Counted from the stretch's first letter, positions 43,375-54,589 are shown. The stretch is 64,000 bases of DNA from Hydrangea macrophylla (GCA_033977485.1 CM066998.1:27405501-27469500); one strand, 5' to 3'. Numbers and translations are program-made. Notes: a model not told the origin generated them from the letters alone.

Positions 43375-44715
43375 ACATACAAAAGAGATACAAATTACTA
43401 TTCTTTGATACTTAGAACTTGTCACAATGGATGATGAGACTGGATATCTCATTGGGTATACACTGTAGCATGATTAACTACCATTGGATGGAGTAATGAA
43501 TCTCAATCACTAGAGCATGACTCTTAGTTAATATGCTAATGCTTATAGTGCATTGACGAACAATGAGCTTTCCTATTGACACTTAAAATTGTCAACAGTC
43601 GATAGGAACTCATAACTTGTATAAGGTACATGTTCTTAATCTTGAGATGATTATGGACACAGACTGTGGATGTGATTGCTTTGACTTACCAATCAGTAAG
43701 GTCTTTAAGATAAACACCTGCGTATTTTGGGTATGTCACATTCATAAGGTTGTGAACATATATTATCAAGATAGAATCTACCCTCTGATAAAGAGTAAGC
43801 ATTCCCTTGAGAATGTCACCAAGTTGATTACTGAGAATTATAGTCTTGTTGATAAGTAGTTATCAACATGTTTGGTAATCATGAGAGTTGAATGGGACTC
43901 AAGGAATACAAGAAGTAGTCATCATTCGGGTTGATATTAACAGTTATCTGACTATATGAATGTGATTATGAATGTTAACGGTAGAGGGACATTAGTATAC
44001 CATACAAGTCTAGGTATCTATTTGGATTTGTTCTTTTATGTTGGAGTGCAATTATCGTTTTATAGTAGAGTAAACGTTAACTGATCAGTTTGTTAATTCG
44101 TTGATCAAAGAGTTTGATCGCGAGAATTAATGATTGATCTGAGCCAAGATGCTTGTAAAGGCATATGAGGATTGATCTGAGCCTAGGAGGTCCCACTCTT
44201 AACTCTGCTAGGATGCTTGTAAAGGCATATGAGGATGTTGTCAATATAGGTTCGATCGATTGAAGAGTTTTCGATTGATTGAAGTCATGACTTTTGATCG
44301 ATCGAAAGTGTTTCGACCGATTGAACTCTAAAGTCAGTTTAGAAATCTATAAATAGGGCAGCTGTGTCCAGAAAAAAAGAGTTTGACATTTTTAACATCG
44401 CTAAGCTGCAGAAACTATTTTAGGGGTTCCTAAACCTTCTCAATCCTCCCTATTAGAGTTCCCACCAACTCTTGCATCTCCGAAAGTATTCGCATGAGAT
44501 ATAGGAGTGAAGATCACCTAGTGGAAGTTACTGTACCATCTCAGAGTTTGAAGATTCAGAATTGGGTTCAAGACCATAAGGTAATACACTTGTCCCCTCT
44601 TGTTATACGCATCTATAGAGTTGATAAGTAGTAGATCCGGGCATGCTAATAAAGTTTTATAAACTGTTTTTCGCTATGCATATTATTTAAAGTTTTTCAA
44701 AACCTAAATCCTTCA
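43375..44715 (+). repeat. 3' LTR of copia element G, right part
   Basis: Resumes the copia LTR after D. It contains the ATCGAT cluster (44251-44328), the TATAAATAGG box (44348-44357) and the end CCTTCA. A duplicated GCATATGAGGATTGATCTGAG-like stretch near 44130-44240 is not in the 5' LTR. The ORF 43617-43859 has a diverged twin at 27991-28233, so it is LTR sequence and not a gene. Confidence 0.92.
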
Positions 44716-45115
44716 GAGTCTGCGGAAGATCAAGTGGAAAATGTGGTAAAAGTGTTGGAGGAAGAGATTGAGGAAAAGGAAGCAACGGAAAAAGAGCCAG
44801 AAAATGAAAAAGAGTCTGATAAGGAGAAGGAAAGAGAACTAGAAGAGGGAATAGAAGTAGAGATAGAGAATCTGGCATACTACGACATCGTGGACCTCAA
44901 GGGTCAATAAGGATTGGGTCTTTGAGTCGAGTGATAAGTATCCGCCCTCCCCGGAGTCTGCAATGGCCCAAATGAGGCGTCTTACTATTGCTTTGTCTGT
45001 TGTAATCACTCTGAAAAATGTTAACGAGAACATGACTGATTCTGCCTACTCAAATGATGCTGGTGAGAATTACTACGCTGACGACTACGTCTATGCCAGC
45101 TGAAGAGTTGAAGAC
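44716..45115 (+). pseudogene. Element F remnant, continuation after copia insertion
   Basis: The frame from 44716 encodes a glutamate/lysine-rich stretch (VKVLEEEIEEKEATEKEPEN) ending NLAYYDIVDLKGQ and a stop at 44908. The equivalent place in the gag ORF of element A is also a charged linker after IIEVKIGKEQMEEILKEK, so this joins the F segment that ends at 27593. Beyond the stop another frame reads DWVFESSDKYPPSPESAMAQ, which I do not recognise. No RT follows. Confidence 0.5.
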
Positions 45116-45515
45116 TAGATAGATATTAGTTTTATATTCCTGTTGTTTCTGTTGAACTTTTATAAAGGGTACTTGAGCATATATTGCTTCTAGACCTTTT
45201 TATGTTCCTGTGGATAAATCTGATTTTTGTAATAGTTATCATGGATGTAATATATTTCAGTTTGGTTATATTACTATTACCGTTTCTTTTGTGGACTAGC
45301 ACTATATGGTGTTAGGAGTGAAAGGAAAATTGAACAAACTAAACTGATTGGTTCGGTCGATTTTCATATGTTAGGTGCAGTGTAAAACCAAAAATCAAAT
45401 CGAAAATTAAGCCTAAAATCAAAAAAATCGAACTGAACCGAACCGATCGGTTGGTGGAAACACCCCCCCTCCCCCCAAACTGACTAAATCAAAACCGATT
45501 TTACCCTTAAGTGCT
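45116..45515. repeat. Non-coding stretch with GAACCGAACCGATCGGTTGG inverted motif
   Basis: AT-rich sequence without ORFs. At about 45335-45470 words of the GGTTCGGTCGATTTT and AAAATCGAACTGAACCGAAC type are inverted around a spacer, a pattern common in short plant interspersed repeats. I cannot define terminal inverted repeats or a target duplication. A C-rich run follows at 45464-45476. Confidence 0.4.
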
Positions 45516-47394
45516 GTGGACAATTTAGTGACATTCACCAGTCGTTCCCTATGGACCCATAAAGGAAATTATTTTTTCTCTATTTATGTTGTTCCAGAAC
45601 GTGACACCTCTAAACAAAAGATAATCAATCTATTGGGGATATACCCACCTAGGGTGGTGAGCGGTGCGGTTCCTTATGCTTGGTTTCTTGAGACCTTCTG
45701 AAGATATGACCAATTCACCACTGATCAAGTCACCAGAGCCTTTATCATGTATGTTCTAGGGTGCTCCCTATTTAGCACCAAAGTGGATTGGATTCATCTT
45801 TCTATCTTAGGGAGTCTTTCTAATGTCAACCGAATTCATACATATGATTGGGGCAGTGCTAGCTTAGCGATCCTATACAAGCAAATGGGAGAGATCTCTC
45901 AGATGGTTCACCCTCGGTTGGAGGCTTTTGGAGAGTTTGGGAGGTATCACTCAATCTATTACTTCTCTCTTCTCTCTTCTCTCTCTTTTCCTTTTCTTTT
46001 CTTTTCTTTTCTTTTCTTTTAGGGTATTCTAATGGTCTTCTCTCTTCTTTCTTAACAGTTGTGGAGCTTTGAGTACTTCAGGATGCTGGCTCCTAAACCT
46101 ATGGACTTGAGTGCAAGTTTAATCCCAAGGAGTCTTAAATGGGTGAAGGAGAAGGTGGGTGTGAAGGTCGGAGCTCATGACCTCAAAAAATGTAGGGACT
46201 TCTTAACTCGTCTTATCGGGGAGATGGTGATATGGGGTCCTTGGTCTAGGATCCCCCATGCTATAATGGCTCCCTGCCCGTCGGTGATCCAACTTTCAAA
46301 ATAGCGCATCCTATTCATGGGCCCTTATGCAGTTACTTGGTATTTTGGTGAGAGGGTTCCAAAGAAAGCATGCCTACTAGATCACTCGTAGTTCCTAACG
46401 TACCTCCCCCTAATATGCTAAGGACTCATAAGCTCTGGGGTGACAACCTCGAGGAGGCACTTATGGGAGTAGATGGTACCCAACTAGTGGTTGACAGAAG
46501 AGGCTATGAAGATTTCCAGATCTCTCATCTCATGTCCAACTTTCCTATGACTGGTCGCGCCAAGGTATTAATCTATCTTAAATCCTTCTTCTTATTTTCT
46601 TGCCTGGCTTATTAAACTCTATATGGTTATAGGGAGGGCCTTCTATCATAGGTGCAGGGAGCTCTAGTACTAGAGTTCGAGGAAACCGGTTCTTATTATG
46701 AGAGAGCACCCTCGAGATTTTCTACTTCCGACCTCCTCCTATCGACTGGATGGTTCCTACTCTAGACGAGGATGACCGTGAGGTTCCTTATCGTGTTCCA
46801 GATTCCTTAAGATTTCCAATGTATCTCTTCTAATGTGGCTTTCGTCCCAACGTCCTACGTGGAGGAACATAGGAGCCTGGTGACTAGTTTGAGGTCGTGG
46901 ATTCGCCGGTTAGAATATAAGGTAAATCTCTGCGCCTTGCCCCTAGTTTCACGACTTCTTTCTAATTTCATCCTCTATCTTCTAACAGTTTCAGTAGGCT
47001 AAATGTTCCCTACAGTTTTGTTCTACCAAGTTTGATGTTAAAGAGACGACCATGGTGAGTCAAGCATTTTTATGAACCAGTGCAACTTATTCTTATAAAA
47101 TCAATGCATTCATGTATGCTCTGTCATCTTCACTTTTCTCTTTTTTTTTTATTAAAGGTTTCCTTTTCTTTCAGCACAACAAAATGATAGCTGGGAAAAG
47201 GCATGCAACAGAGTTGGAGATGTGATTAGGAGAGTCCTCATCACACCAACTTCTCACCAGGCCAATGCCGGAGCCAATTAGCCGTTCTACTTCTTCTCGC
47301 CGAGTCCTCATTGACGAAGATGAGGACGAAAATAAAGAGCTACCACAAGTCTGGCCGAGGAGGGAAAATGCGGGCAAGACACATCCTCAATACT
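45516..47394 (+). pseudogene. Plant mobile domain (PMD, MAIN-like) pseudogene with intron-like gaps
   Basis: Exon-like blocks on the plus strand resemble the PMD/aminotransferase-like family. Block 1 (45516-45942) reads GAVPYAWFLETF, a TGA at 45699, then FTTDQVTRAFIMYVLGCSLF and NRIHTYDWGSASLAILYKQM. A GT...AG interval (about 45943-46059) separates it from block 2 (46060-46380), LWSFEYFRMLAPKPMDL, CRDFLTRLIGEMVIWGPWS and FMGPYAVTWYFGERVP. Further blocks (46370-46565, 46634-46920, 47183-47394) are joined by intervals with GT/AG-like ends. PMD proteins of the MAIN/MAIL family act with a PP7-type phosphatase in silencing, and PMDs also occur in gypsy and Mutator elements. Several stops make this copy dead. 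Whether it came from F or a host gene is open; a PPT/LTR-like sequence downstream (47698) favours a retroelement. Confidence 0.65.
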
Positions 47395-47697
47395 AGCTTT
47401 ATGCTTTATTTTTATTTACCCATGCACTATTATGGATGATTGTATTAGATCGGATTGCATTTATGACTCTCTTTCCTTGTACTTTTGTTTGAACTTTTGT
47501 TTGAATTGCATGAGTGATATGTTCCCTTAGAGGAATTTTTATGACTTCTATGACTCTTTTATGACTGGGAATGAATGATGTAAAACACATACTAAGGCTC
47601 TTCAGATAGATAACAGGACTTTAAACGAACAAAACATCTGTTCGGACTCAAAACGAAGGCCTAAAACCAACAGAAACGCACAAGGATGCATCTACAC
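47395..47697 (+). other. Non-coding stretch after the PMD pseudogene
   Basis: About 300 AT-rich bases with no ORF I can support and no repeat. If the PMD region belongs to element F, this would be its 3' untranslated part. Confidence 0.4.
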
Positions 47698-48010
47698 AAA
47701 GGAGGAGGGAAGTGGGTGTCATTTTGGCACTCAAGAGTGCTACGCGGCACTCAGAGGACCAACACAGCACACTAGAGTGCCACGCAATAGTCACATGAGT
47801 GCCACTATGGCTCTCAAATAGTTTTGCGACTTTTGACATTTTTTGGCAATTTTTGGACTTCTTTCCGACTTTGGACTCCCAATTCTTCCCAAATTCAACT
47901 TGATACTCTATATAAGCCCTAGAAACTCCCAACTAGTCATTCACATTCATCCATATAACCTCCCTTCAATGGCAAACATCATAGTTCGTTAGGACATTTG
48001 GGGTGTTAGG
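47698..48010 (+). repeat. Truncated LTR fragment with GGCACTC cluster and TATA box
   Basis: The purine run AAAGGAGGAGGGAAGTGGG (about 47698-47716) is followed by TGTCATTTTGGCACTC, which looks like a PPT and LTR start. Words such as GGCACTC and GAGTGCC recur at 47723-47818, and a TATATAAG box lies at 47909-47916. The fragment ends at about 48010, where the LTR of E begins; both sides contain TTTGGGGTGTTAG, so a recombination junction is possible. It may be the 3' LTR of F. Confidence 0.45.
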
Positions 48011-50163
48011 GTAAAAAGAGTATAGTAGGGCCTATTGGAAATGTTCAGAGTCGTCACCTAACTTTTGGGGTGTTAGGACTCCTGCAAAGACAATTAAAGT
48101 AATTCTTCTTTGACTTTTGAAAAATAGTTTTGAGAAAAGTGGGCCCTTTAAAAGTGTGACTCTGAATAGCCATGCGAAAACCAGAGATTTTGAGATGGGT
48201 TCGGGGACTCGATTATGTCAAGGGAATGTATTAGGCACCCTCAAACATCCATGCAAACACGGTTGCCAATTTAGTGATTTTATTAAAATGGGGCATTTCA
48301 AACGGAAAAGAAAAAAAGTTTTTTTTTTCTTTTAGAAAGTTAATAGGACAGAAATGGTGATGGGTATGGCCACACTCTTTGAGAGTTGCTTACGTATCCC
48401 AAGACGGGAATCAGGCCAAACGTGGTTCTGACTTGTGTGTGCGAGTGTATGCATGATTCTTTTTAGAAAAAGAATAAGTGGCTCCATTTGATCGTGCACG
48501 TGTGATATATTGATTTTAGAAAGAGTCGGTGTAATTAGGAACTTTAAACCACGTGGTATAGTTCTAGATTTTTACCTTTGCAAAGTGATTGAGATTGAAA
48601 TAAGACTATGCAAGTGATTGGAGAATGATGTATTTTTTGTACTTTTCAATTTTTCTATCTTATTTATTTTTTTCAGTCCTTTTAGTCCAATACTGGAAGT
48701 AAGGATCTATGCCCAAATGACTAAAAAGTGTACCAAAAGTAAGGGTCAGTGCCCATTAAAAGTATGAAGACTTACCTCTCTTACGTGTGCTATTTGTAGA
48801 TTCCAAGCAGAGGTGGCATTGGAGTTTTATTTTGAGAGAGTCCATTTTTGAATTTTTCTTTTTGTCTTCTCTTTTGTATTTTTGATTTTATACCAAAAGT
48901 AAGGGACGGTGCCCAAATAAGTGAAAAGTGATTTTTTTGTAATTTATTTTATGCTAGAAATAAGGGTCGGTGCCCAAAAGAAAGAAAAAAAATGTGAAGT
49001 GTGTGTAGGATAAGAAGACTTACCCGTGAAAATCTCCAAATGCAAAGGCTGTTGTTGAGTCTGATTAATCTATTTTTTATTATTATTCTATTTATATAAG
49101 TTAAGCAATCTTTCTAATTTAGACATGGATTTCTGTGTTAGAAAAACCACGTAGTCCCCAGTAAAACATTGATCTCCGTATTAACAACCACGTCATCCCT
49201 AGTAGAACATGGTTCTCCGTATTAGAAACCACGTGGGATTTTCATATTGGGAACCATGCAATCCCGCGTCGGACGTGATTTTTATGTTGGAAATCAAGTA
49301 ATCCCCAGTATGACATGGATTATTATTATTATTTTTTATTATCAAGCATGAATAAAGATGATATGTACAAGAAAAAAATAAAAATAAAAAACTTGAGTTA
49401 TTAGAGGAACTCAAGAATCTGTTAGAATATTGATGTTAAGTGACTGGGATGTTGGACGGTGATTTGAGCGGTATGATGACGGCGGTGGTACAGTGGTCGT
49501 GAGGTATGTTGATTAGAATCATGATGATATGATAGCTAGGTGGAGGGTGGTGATTGTAGTGGTGACCTTGATGGTGATGGTTAGAAGGGGTGGTATGGTG
49601 GTGAAAAAAATATAAACTCCTTTTTTTGTAGGGCTTTTTTTGTATTTAATGATGAAGTGAGGGAGATGGAACGGATGGTGAGGGAGATATGAAGTATGAG
49701 GGAGATACAGATAGGGAGTATTTTTTTTCTTCGTTCTTCCTCCTCCCCTCCTTGTTGCAGATGGAGAAGTGATTTTTATATTGGAAAGAAGAGAAGAGGG
49801 AGAGAAATAAAAAATGAAAAAGAAAGGAGAGTGGGAAACAGAGAAGGAAGTGATAGGAAAAAAAGAAAAGAAAAGTAAAGGAAAAAGGAGATGGAATCCC
49901 AGCATGTGTTGGGTGTTTTTTTTAAATTTTTTTTTTATTTATCCTTTATGAATCCACTGAGAGTGTTTCCTCAAAAATTTTGTGGAGCAATAATCATGTG
50001 TGGTCGGGTGCATGCAAGATTGTTGACCTTTTGATCCCATAGCTTTGACTTGCAATATCTTTTACATTCGAGTCAGATTGGGGTTATTCAAAAAGCGATA
50101 GGCTCGTGTCAACGAGCACTTTATTTTGAAATGATTGGGTTGGGCAAAAATGGGGTGTCTACA
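48011..50163 (-). repeat. 3' LTR of Tat/Ogre-like element E (outer end truncated)
   Basis: Matches 57520-59557 plus 63081-63189 once the Helitron is removed from the other copy. The minus strand begins TGTAGACACCCCATTTTT, like element A. About 90 bp present at the outer end of the other LTR (57428-57520) is missing here. It contains four diverged AAGTAAGGGTCGGTGCCCA subrepeats (48695-48975) and several CCACGT-centred subrepeats (49121-49325). A pyrimidine-rich segment lies at 49720-49900. Divergence between copies is several percent, so E is older than A, B and D. Confidence 0.88.
49091..49325 (-). promoter_or_regulatory. U3 promoter of E: TATA box and CCACGT subrepeats
   Basis: The minus-strand TATATAAA is at 49091-49098. 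Directly upstream, roughly 44-bp subrepeats contain CCACGT words, including the G-box palindrome CCACGTGG at 49229-49236. The second LTR has the same arrangement at 58600-58835. G-boxes are bound by bZIP and bHLH factors; use here is inferred. Confidence 0.55.
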
Positions 50164-50207
50164 GCTGCCCCTCTTTGTCATGTTTTGTGAAGCAAATCAT
50201 GACAAAG
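50164..50207 (-). other. PPT and adjacent stem-loop of element E
   Basis: Next to the LTR the minus strand reads AAAGAGGGGCAGC, a PPT nearly identical to that of A. Just inside it, CTTTGTCATG (50173-50182) and CATGACAAAG (50198-50207) are a perfect 10-bp inverted repeat around a 15-base loop. Confidence 0.7.
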
Positions 50208-50739
50208 ATAAGGAAACACCCATTTTTGCCTCATCCCTTTCTTGATTTTTTTTAATGAGAAGCATGTACAAGAATACGAATGATCTCAAAGCTTGTTCAA
50301 GATGCCCATGTATCTTATGTGGAGAAGAATCATATCGAGCATAGTTCAAGTGAGTGATGCGATGATCGGTGAAGGGTGATGCGATATGCCACAGTAGGTA
50401 AGCGAGTGGTGTACCAAGGTAGACAACTGGGAACTGGGAGTATTGCCAGATTAGGCAAATAGCTCTGCTAGGGATTGAGAATGTTACCAGAATGGGCGAA
50501 CGACTCCCTTGGGGATTCATGTAAGAATCGAACAGAAGAGTGATGGTATAGTTGAGAATTGCATAACCGCATAATCTCAAAATATAACAAAAAATGTAGT
50601 AAAGTAAGGGTATGGTCAAGCTCTTAAAGTTGCCTACGTATCTCTTGTTGGGAGAATCAAACCATGCGTTGTTCGTGTTGTTGGGGAAAGAGGGTTGTAG
50701 CCATGAATTGCAAAGCCGTGTAATCCTAAACTGAAGTTG
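50208..50739 (-). other. Non-coding 3' region of E next to the PPT
   Basis: Contains a CTACGT-motif copy at 50631-50675. The open minus frame 50197-50763 overlaps it and the PPT, has no recognisable domain and is probably fortuitous. Confidence 0.5.
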
Positions 50740-51905
50740 ATGTTGATGATAACGGGATGCCACTTGACGGACTTACTCTCGACGGTTATATTGTGAATAG
50801 AATGCCTCTTGACAGACTCACTCCTGAGCTTGAAGATGTGAACAGGGTACCACTTGACCGACTCATTCCCGATAGTGAGATTATGGACAGGATGCCCTTG
50901 ACGGACTCACTCCTGAGCTGAAGATGTGAACGGGATGCCACTTGACGGACTCATTCCCAATAGTGAGATTGTGAATAGGATGCCTCTTGACGGACTCACT
51001 CCTGAGCTGAATATGTGAACGGGATGCCACTTGACGGACTCATTCTCAATAGTGAGATTGTGAACTCAATGCCTCTTGACGGACTTACTCTTGTGCTGAA
51101 GATGTGAACGGGATGCCACTTGACGGACTCATTCCCTATAGTGAGATTGTGACAGGATGCCCCTTGACAGACTCACTCATGTGCTGAAGATGTGAACGAG
51201 ACGCCACTTGATAGACTCATTCCCAATAGTGAGATTGTGAACAGGATGCCTCTTGACGGACTCACTCCTGAGCTGAAGATGTGAATGGGATGCTGCTTGA
51301 CAGACTCATTCTCAATAGTAAGATTGTGAACAGGATGCATCTTAACAGACTCACTCCCGAGCTGAAGAAGTGAAGGGATACCACTTGACAAACTCATTCC
51401 TAATAGTGAGATTGTGAATAGGATGCCTCTTAACGGACTCACTCCTAAGCTGAAGATGTGAATGGGATGCCACTTGACGAACTCATTCCCAATAGTAAGA
51501 TTGTGAATAGGATGTCTCTTGATAGACTTATTCCCAATAGTGAGATTGTGAATAGGATTCCTTTTGACGGACTCACTCCTAAGTTGAAAATGTGAATAAG
51601 ATGCCACTTGATGGACTCATTCGCAATAGTAAGATTGTGAACTGGATGCCTCTTGACGGACTCACTCTCGAGCTGAAGATGTGAAGGGATGCCACTTGAC
51701 GGACTCATTTCCAATGATGATATTGTGAGCAGGATGCCTCTTGACGAACTTACTCCTGAGACTGGATGAGATGAACAGGGCGCCACTTGACGGACTCATA
51801 CATGATGCTGGATCATATGAATAGGATGCCCCTTCACGGACTCATACCTGCGACTGGATGAGATGAACAGGATGCCACTTGACATACTCATACCTGATAC
51901 TGGTT
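50740..51905. repeat. Dimeric minisatellite of element E (about 89 bp, about 13 copies)
   Basis: Each unit is two related halves, GGATGCCACTTGACGGACTC plus ATTCCCAATAGTGAGATTG and GGATGCCTCTTGACGGACTC plus ACTCCTGAGCTGAAGATG. About 13 units show scattered changes and some irregular halves. The minus-strand ORFs 51173-51607 and 51445-51786 are repeat translations. It lies upstream of the 3' LTR, as in A. Confidence 0.9.
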
Positions 51906-52049
51906 GATATGGGCTTGGTGATCCAGAGTATGGGACATACTTCTTGACGATCCGTAGAGGGGAAGTTGATTTGATATGTAGATCTAAGCTGAGGGATTGC
52001 TGTAGAGTTAGAGTCTGAGCAAAGGATGTATGAAGTGGGTTAGAAGTAG

Positions 52050-52345
52050 GTTAGGCCAGTAGTGAGGCTTTTGGAGCTGTGTTGAACCAGTGGTTAGGCT
52101 TTTGGAAGTATGTTGGGCCAGTGGTGGTAAGGCTTTTGGAAGTATATTGGGCCAGTGGTTAGGCTTTTGGAGCTATGTTGGGCCAGTGGTGGTAAGGCTT
52201 TTGGAAGTATGTTGGGCTAGTGGTTAGGATTTTGGAGCTATGTTGGGCCAGTGGTTAGGCTTTTGGAAGTATGTTGGGCTAGTGGTTAGGCTTTTGGAGC
52301 TATGTTGGGCCAGTGTTTAGGCTTTTGGAAGTATGTTGGGCCAGA
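52050..52345. repeat. Short minisatellite of element E (31-36 bp, about 9 copies)
   Basis: Units of GGCTTTTGGAAGTATGTTGG or GGCTTTTGGAGCTATGTTGG followed by GCCAGTGGT, alternating the AGTAT and GCTAT variants, with an optional GGTAA. Confidence 0.9.
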
Positions 52346-54109
52346 GGTGAGTGCTCTCCTTACAAGGATGCTGGGAGTATCAGGACCAGTTGCCCTTGTT
52401 TCAAAGATATGCATTTTCTGCTCTATTATAAAGTATGAATGATTTTTTTTTTGTATGTGATATTATGCCATGTACAGAGTATTTACAAAAGTGTTTGATA
52501 CATGACTTTATCATCTGTGAAAGAATGTTCATAAGTTAGTGGATATTGTATGTCTTGTTGCTTGTTGGAACACCAGAAGAGAACGTATCTGAATTTATCG
52601 GCTTAGTGCCCCAGTATTCGGTGAATGTCCAGTCCTTGTCTATATTTGTTGTGTTGATTGTTTTTCCATAGTCTTGATTTTCCTCGTAGCGCCTTTTTTG
52701 AGGCTTTCACTACACCATTCGGGCTATGTTGAAATTGATAGTATGTGATGGCCCATGTCTTTGAAATAATGCAAAATATGATTTAATGAATCCAACAAGA
52801 CTTATACCAATCAGAGTGGACTTTTAGTGGGATGTATTGTAGGCAAGGTTTATGGGTTAAGAAACAAAGGATCGCATGAAGGCTCAAAGTTTTGTTTATT
52901 TATTTATTCATTTAAATATTTTTTTTTGAAAAGGTTGACTAGAATGCCTGAGATCACCTTAAGCTTTGTTGTAATTTTTCTTTTCTTTTTTTGCCTGCCC
53001 CAATCTAGTACGGGGTAAGACTTTCGAAGTGAAAGTCGACTTGGGGGAGAATTACCCCAGTTTGAAATAAGTATCTAAGTCGAATAGTATTTTGTGGATT
53101 TGTTTCCAGTTTCTGTATTGAGCTCTCTTTTTCCTTGTTTTTTTTCGAGCTTCTCTTCTTCTTCTTCTTCTTCTTCATTTTTTTTTACATTGCCCCAGTG
53201 TGGGGGGTGATCCTCAGGGGGTTTGAATTTGAATAAAAATTTTCATTGTATGGCTCAAGTGGGCTAGCAAGTGAATAATAGTGTATAGATAACTGAAATG
53301 ATTGCCTCTCATCATTTTGACACAAGTCTTGTTAGATTTTAGAAATCATATATGTGCAACATGAGAATGTGCAATGTGATGAGGAGCAATAGGTTGTCCC
53401 AGTTAATATTTGATCGATGTGTGGCTCGCCTTGGGTTTGGATTTGAGGTATTCTTACCCTTCAGAGTGGGTTATCGATATGCTACAGCAGTTGTAGAGCT
53501 GCATGTACTTGTGATGATGAGCAGTGTCAAATACTGTAATGAACAATCATAGAGTTGAAACCTTTCAGCACGTTCTGTCATGGACTGCGATTGCATGGTA
53601 AATTGGACACGTGTTGCGTCCAAAAGACTAATTGCGATGTCCAAATTGGCTTCAACAAGTTACAAGACAGTCGTATCCAATGAATCATGAGATTTTAAAG
53701 CAAGATGATAATTATTGAAGGATGGGGAAAGTTGGTTTTATTTTTATTTTTTTTGAATTTGTGCTTTTTTTTTAAAAAAGAAATGTATGTACTTATACAA
53801 AGCAGACAATGCATATATTTAGTAGTGGAGAAACTGCCCTTGTGTGGCATTTTGATGCCTCGTAAGGAATGACATTTTGTGCAGTGGGTGGAGTATTGGC
53901 CTTTTGTGAGAGTACCCAAAGGCTGGTGGGTGTATCGGTGGAGAATCAGACTGTTGGTAAAGGGTATAGAAACAGTGCATGGACTGGATGGCTGAGAACA
54001 ACATATATGATTGGTTGTCCATGTATTAACATAATCCTTAAAATCTCTTTTTATTGATGGTTTTTTGTAATATATATAAGAGCAAAAAGAGAACAAGAAA
54101 ACCCTTACA
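52346..54109 (-). other. Non-coding interior of element E
   Basis: No gag, protease, RT or integrase motif is visible on either strand. It contains pyrimidine tracts (52980-52995, 53150-53190 with CTT repeats) and GCCCCAG-type G/C runs near 52995 and 53195 that resemble decayed PPT sequence. The open minus frame 53695-54228 has a low-complexity end and no known domain. Confidence 0.5.
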
Positions 54110-54319
54110 TTTTCATCAATCCATTGTTCATTGGTAAAGCCCCCATCCAACAAATGATCTGAATCACAGGGGCGGGCCGAGTTTCTAAGAACATTTTTCC
54201 TAGTCTTCATGGACTTCTTCGTTATCAAGTCATTTGAACAAGAAGTAAGCTACAACCATCACAGCCATACAAAGAAGGATGCACACTTCGAAAAGTATAA
54301 TTATCTCGCCCAAATCCAT
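54110..54319 (-). other. Possible small membrane-peptide exon inside element E
   Basis: ATG 54319 (minus) opens a 29-residue frame, MDLGEIIILFEVCILLCMAV then MVVAYFLFK, a strongly hydrophobic segment ending at TGA 54230. Another frame continues LITKKSMKTRKNVLRNSARP up to DGGFTNEQWIDEN, followed by GTAAGG, which could be a splice donor. A (CT)-rich tract lies upstream, as before many plant start codons. I do not recognise the protein. It could be a captured exon with a frameshift or chance. Confidence 0.3.
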
Positions 54320-54536
54320 GTTGTCCTCCAAACTTTTTTTTTTAAAGAGCACCCGCACCTAAAACGAGATCAAACTTCTGGTCTCAGTCGTAAACGCAAG
54401 GCAATGGTAAGGGGAGAGAAGTGAGAGAAAGATGAGGGGGAGTTGCAGTTTGAGAAGAGGAAAAGAAAGAGAAATGAGGGAGAGAAGTGAGGGAGAGGTA
54501 AGTTTTTATGCTTTCTTTCCTCTCCCTTTTTACCGA

Positions 54537-54538
<2 letters not shown>

Positions 54539-54589
<51 letters not shown>

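Noticed and set aside
50197..50763. 188-residue minus-strand ORF as a gene
   Set aside because: It overlaps the PPT, the stem-loop and the CTACGT motif of E and shows no domain.
53695..54228. 177-residue minus-strand ORF as a Gag of E
   Set aside because: It has no Gag core or zinc knuckle, ends in low complexity and starts only at a non-ATG codon.
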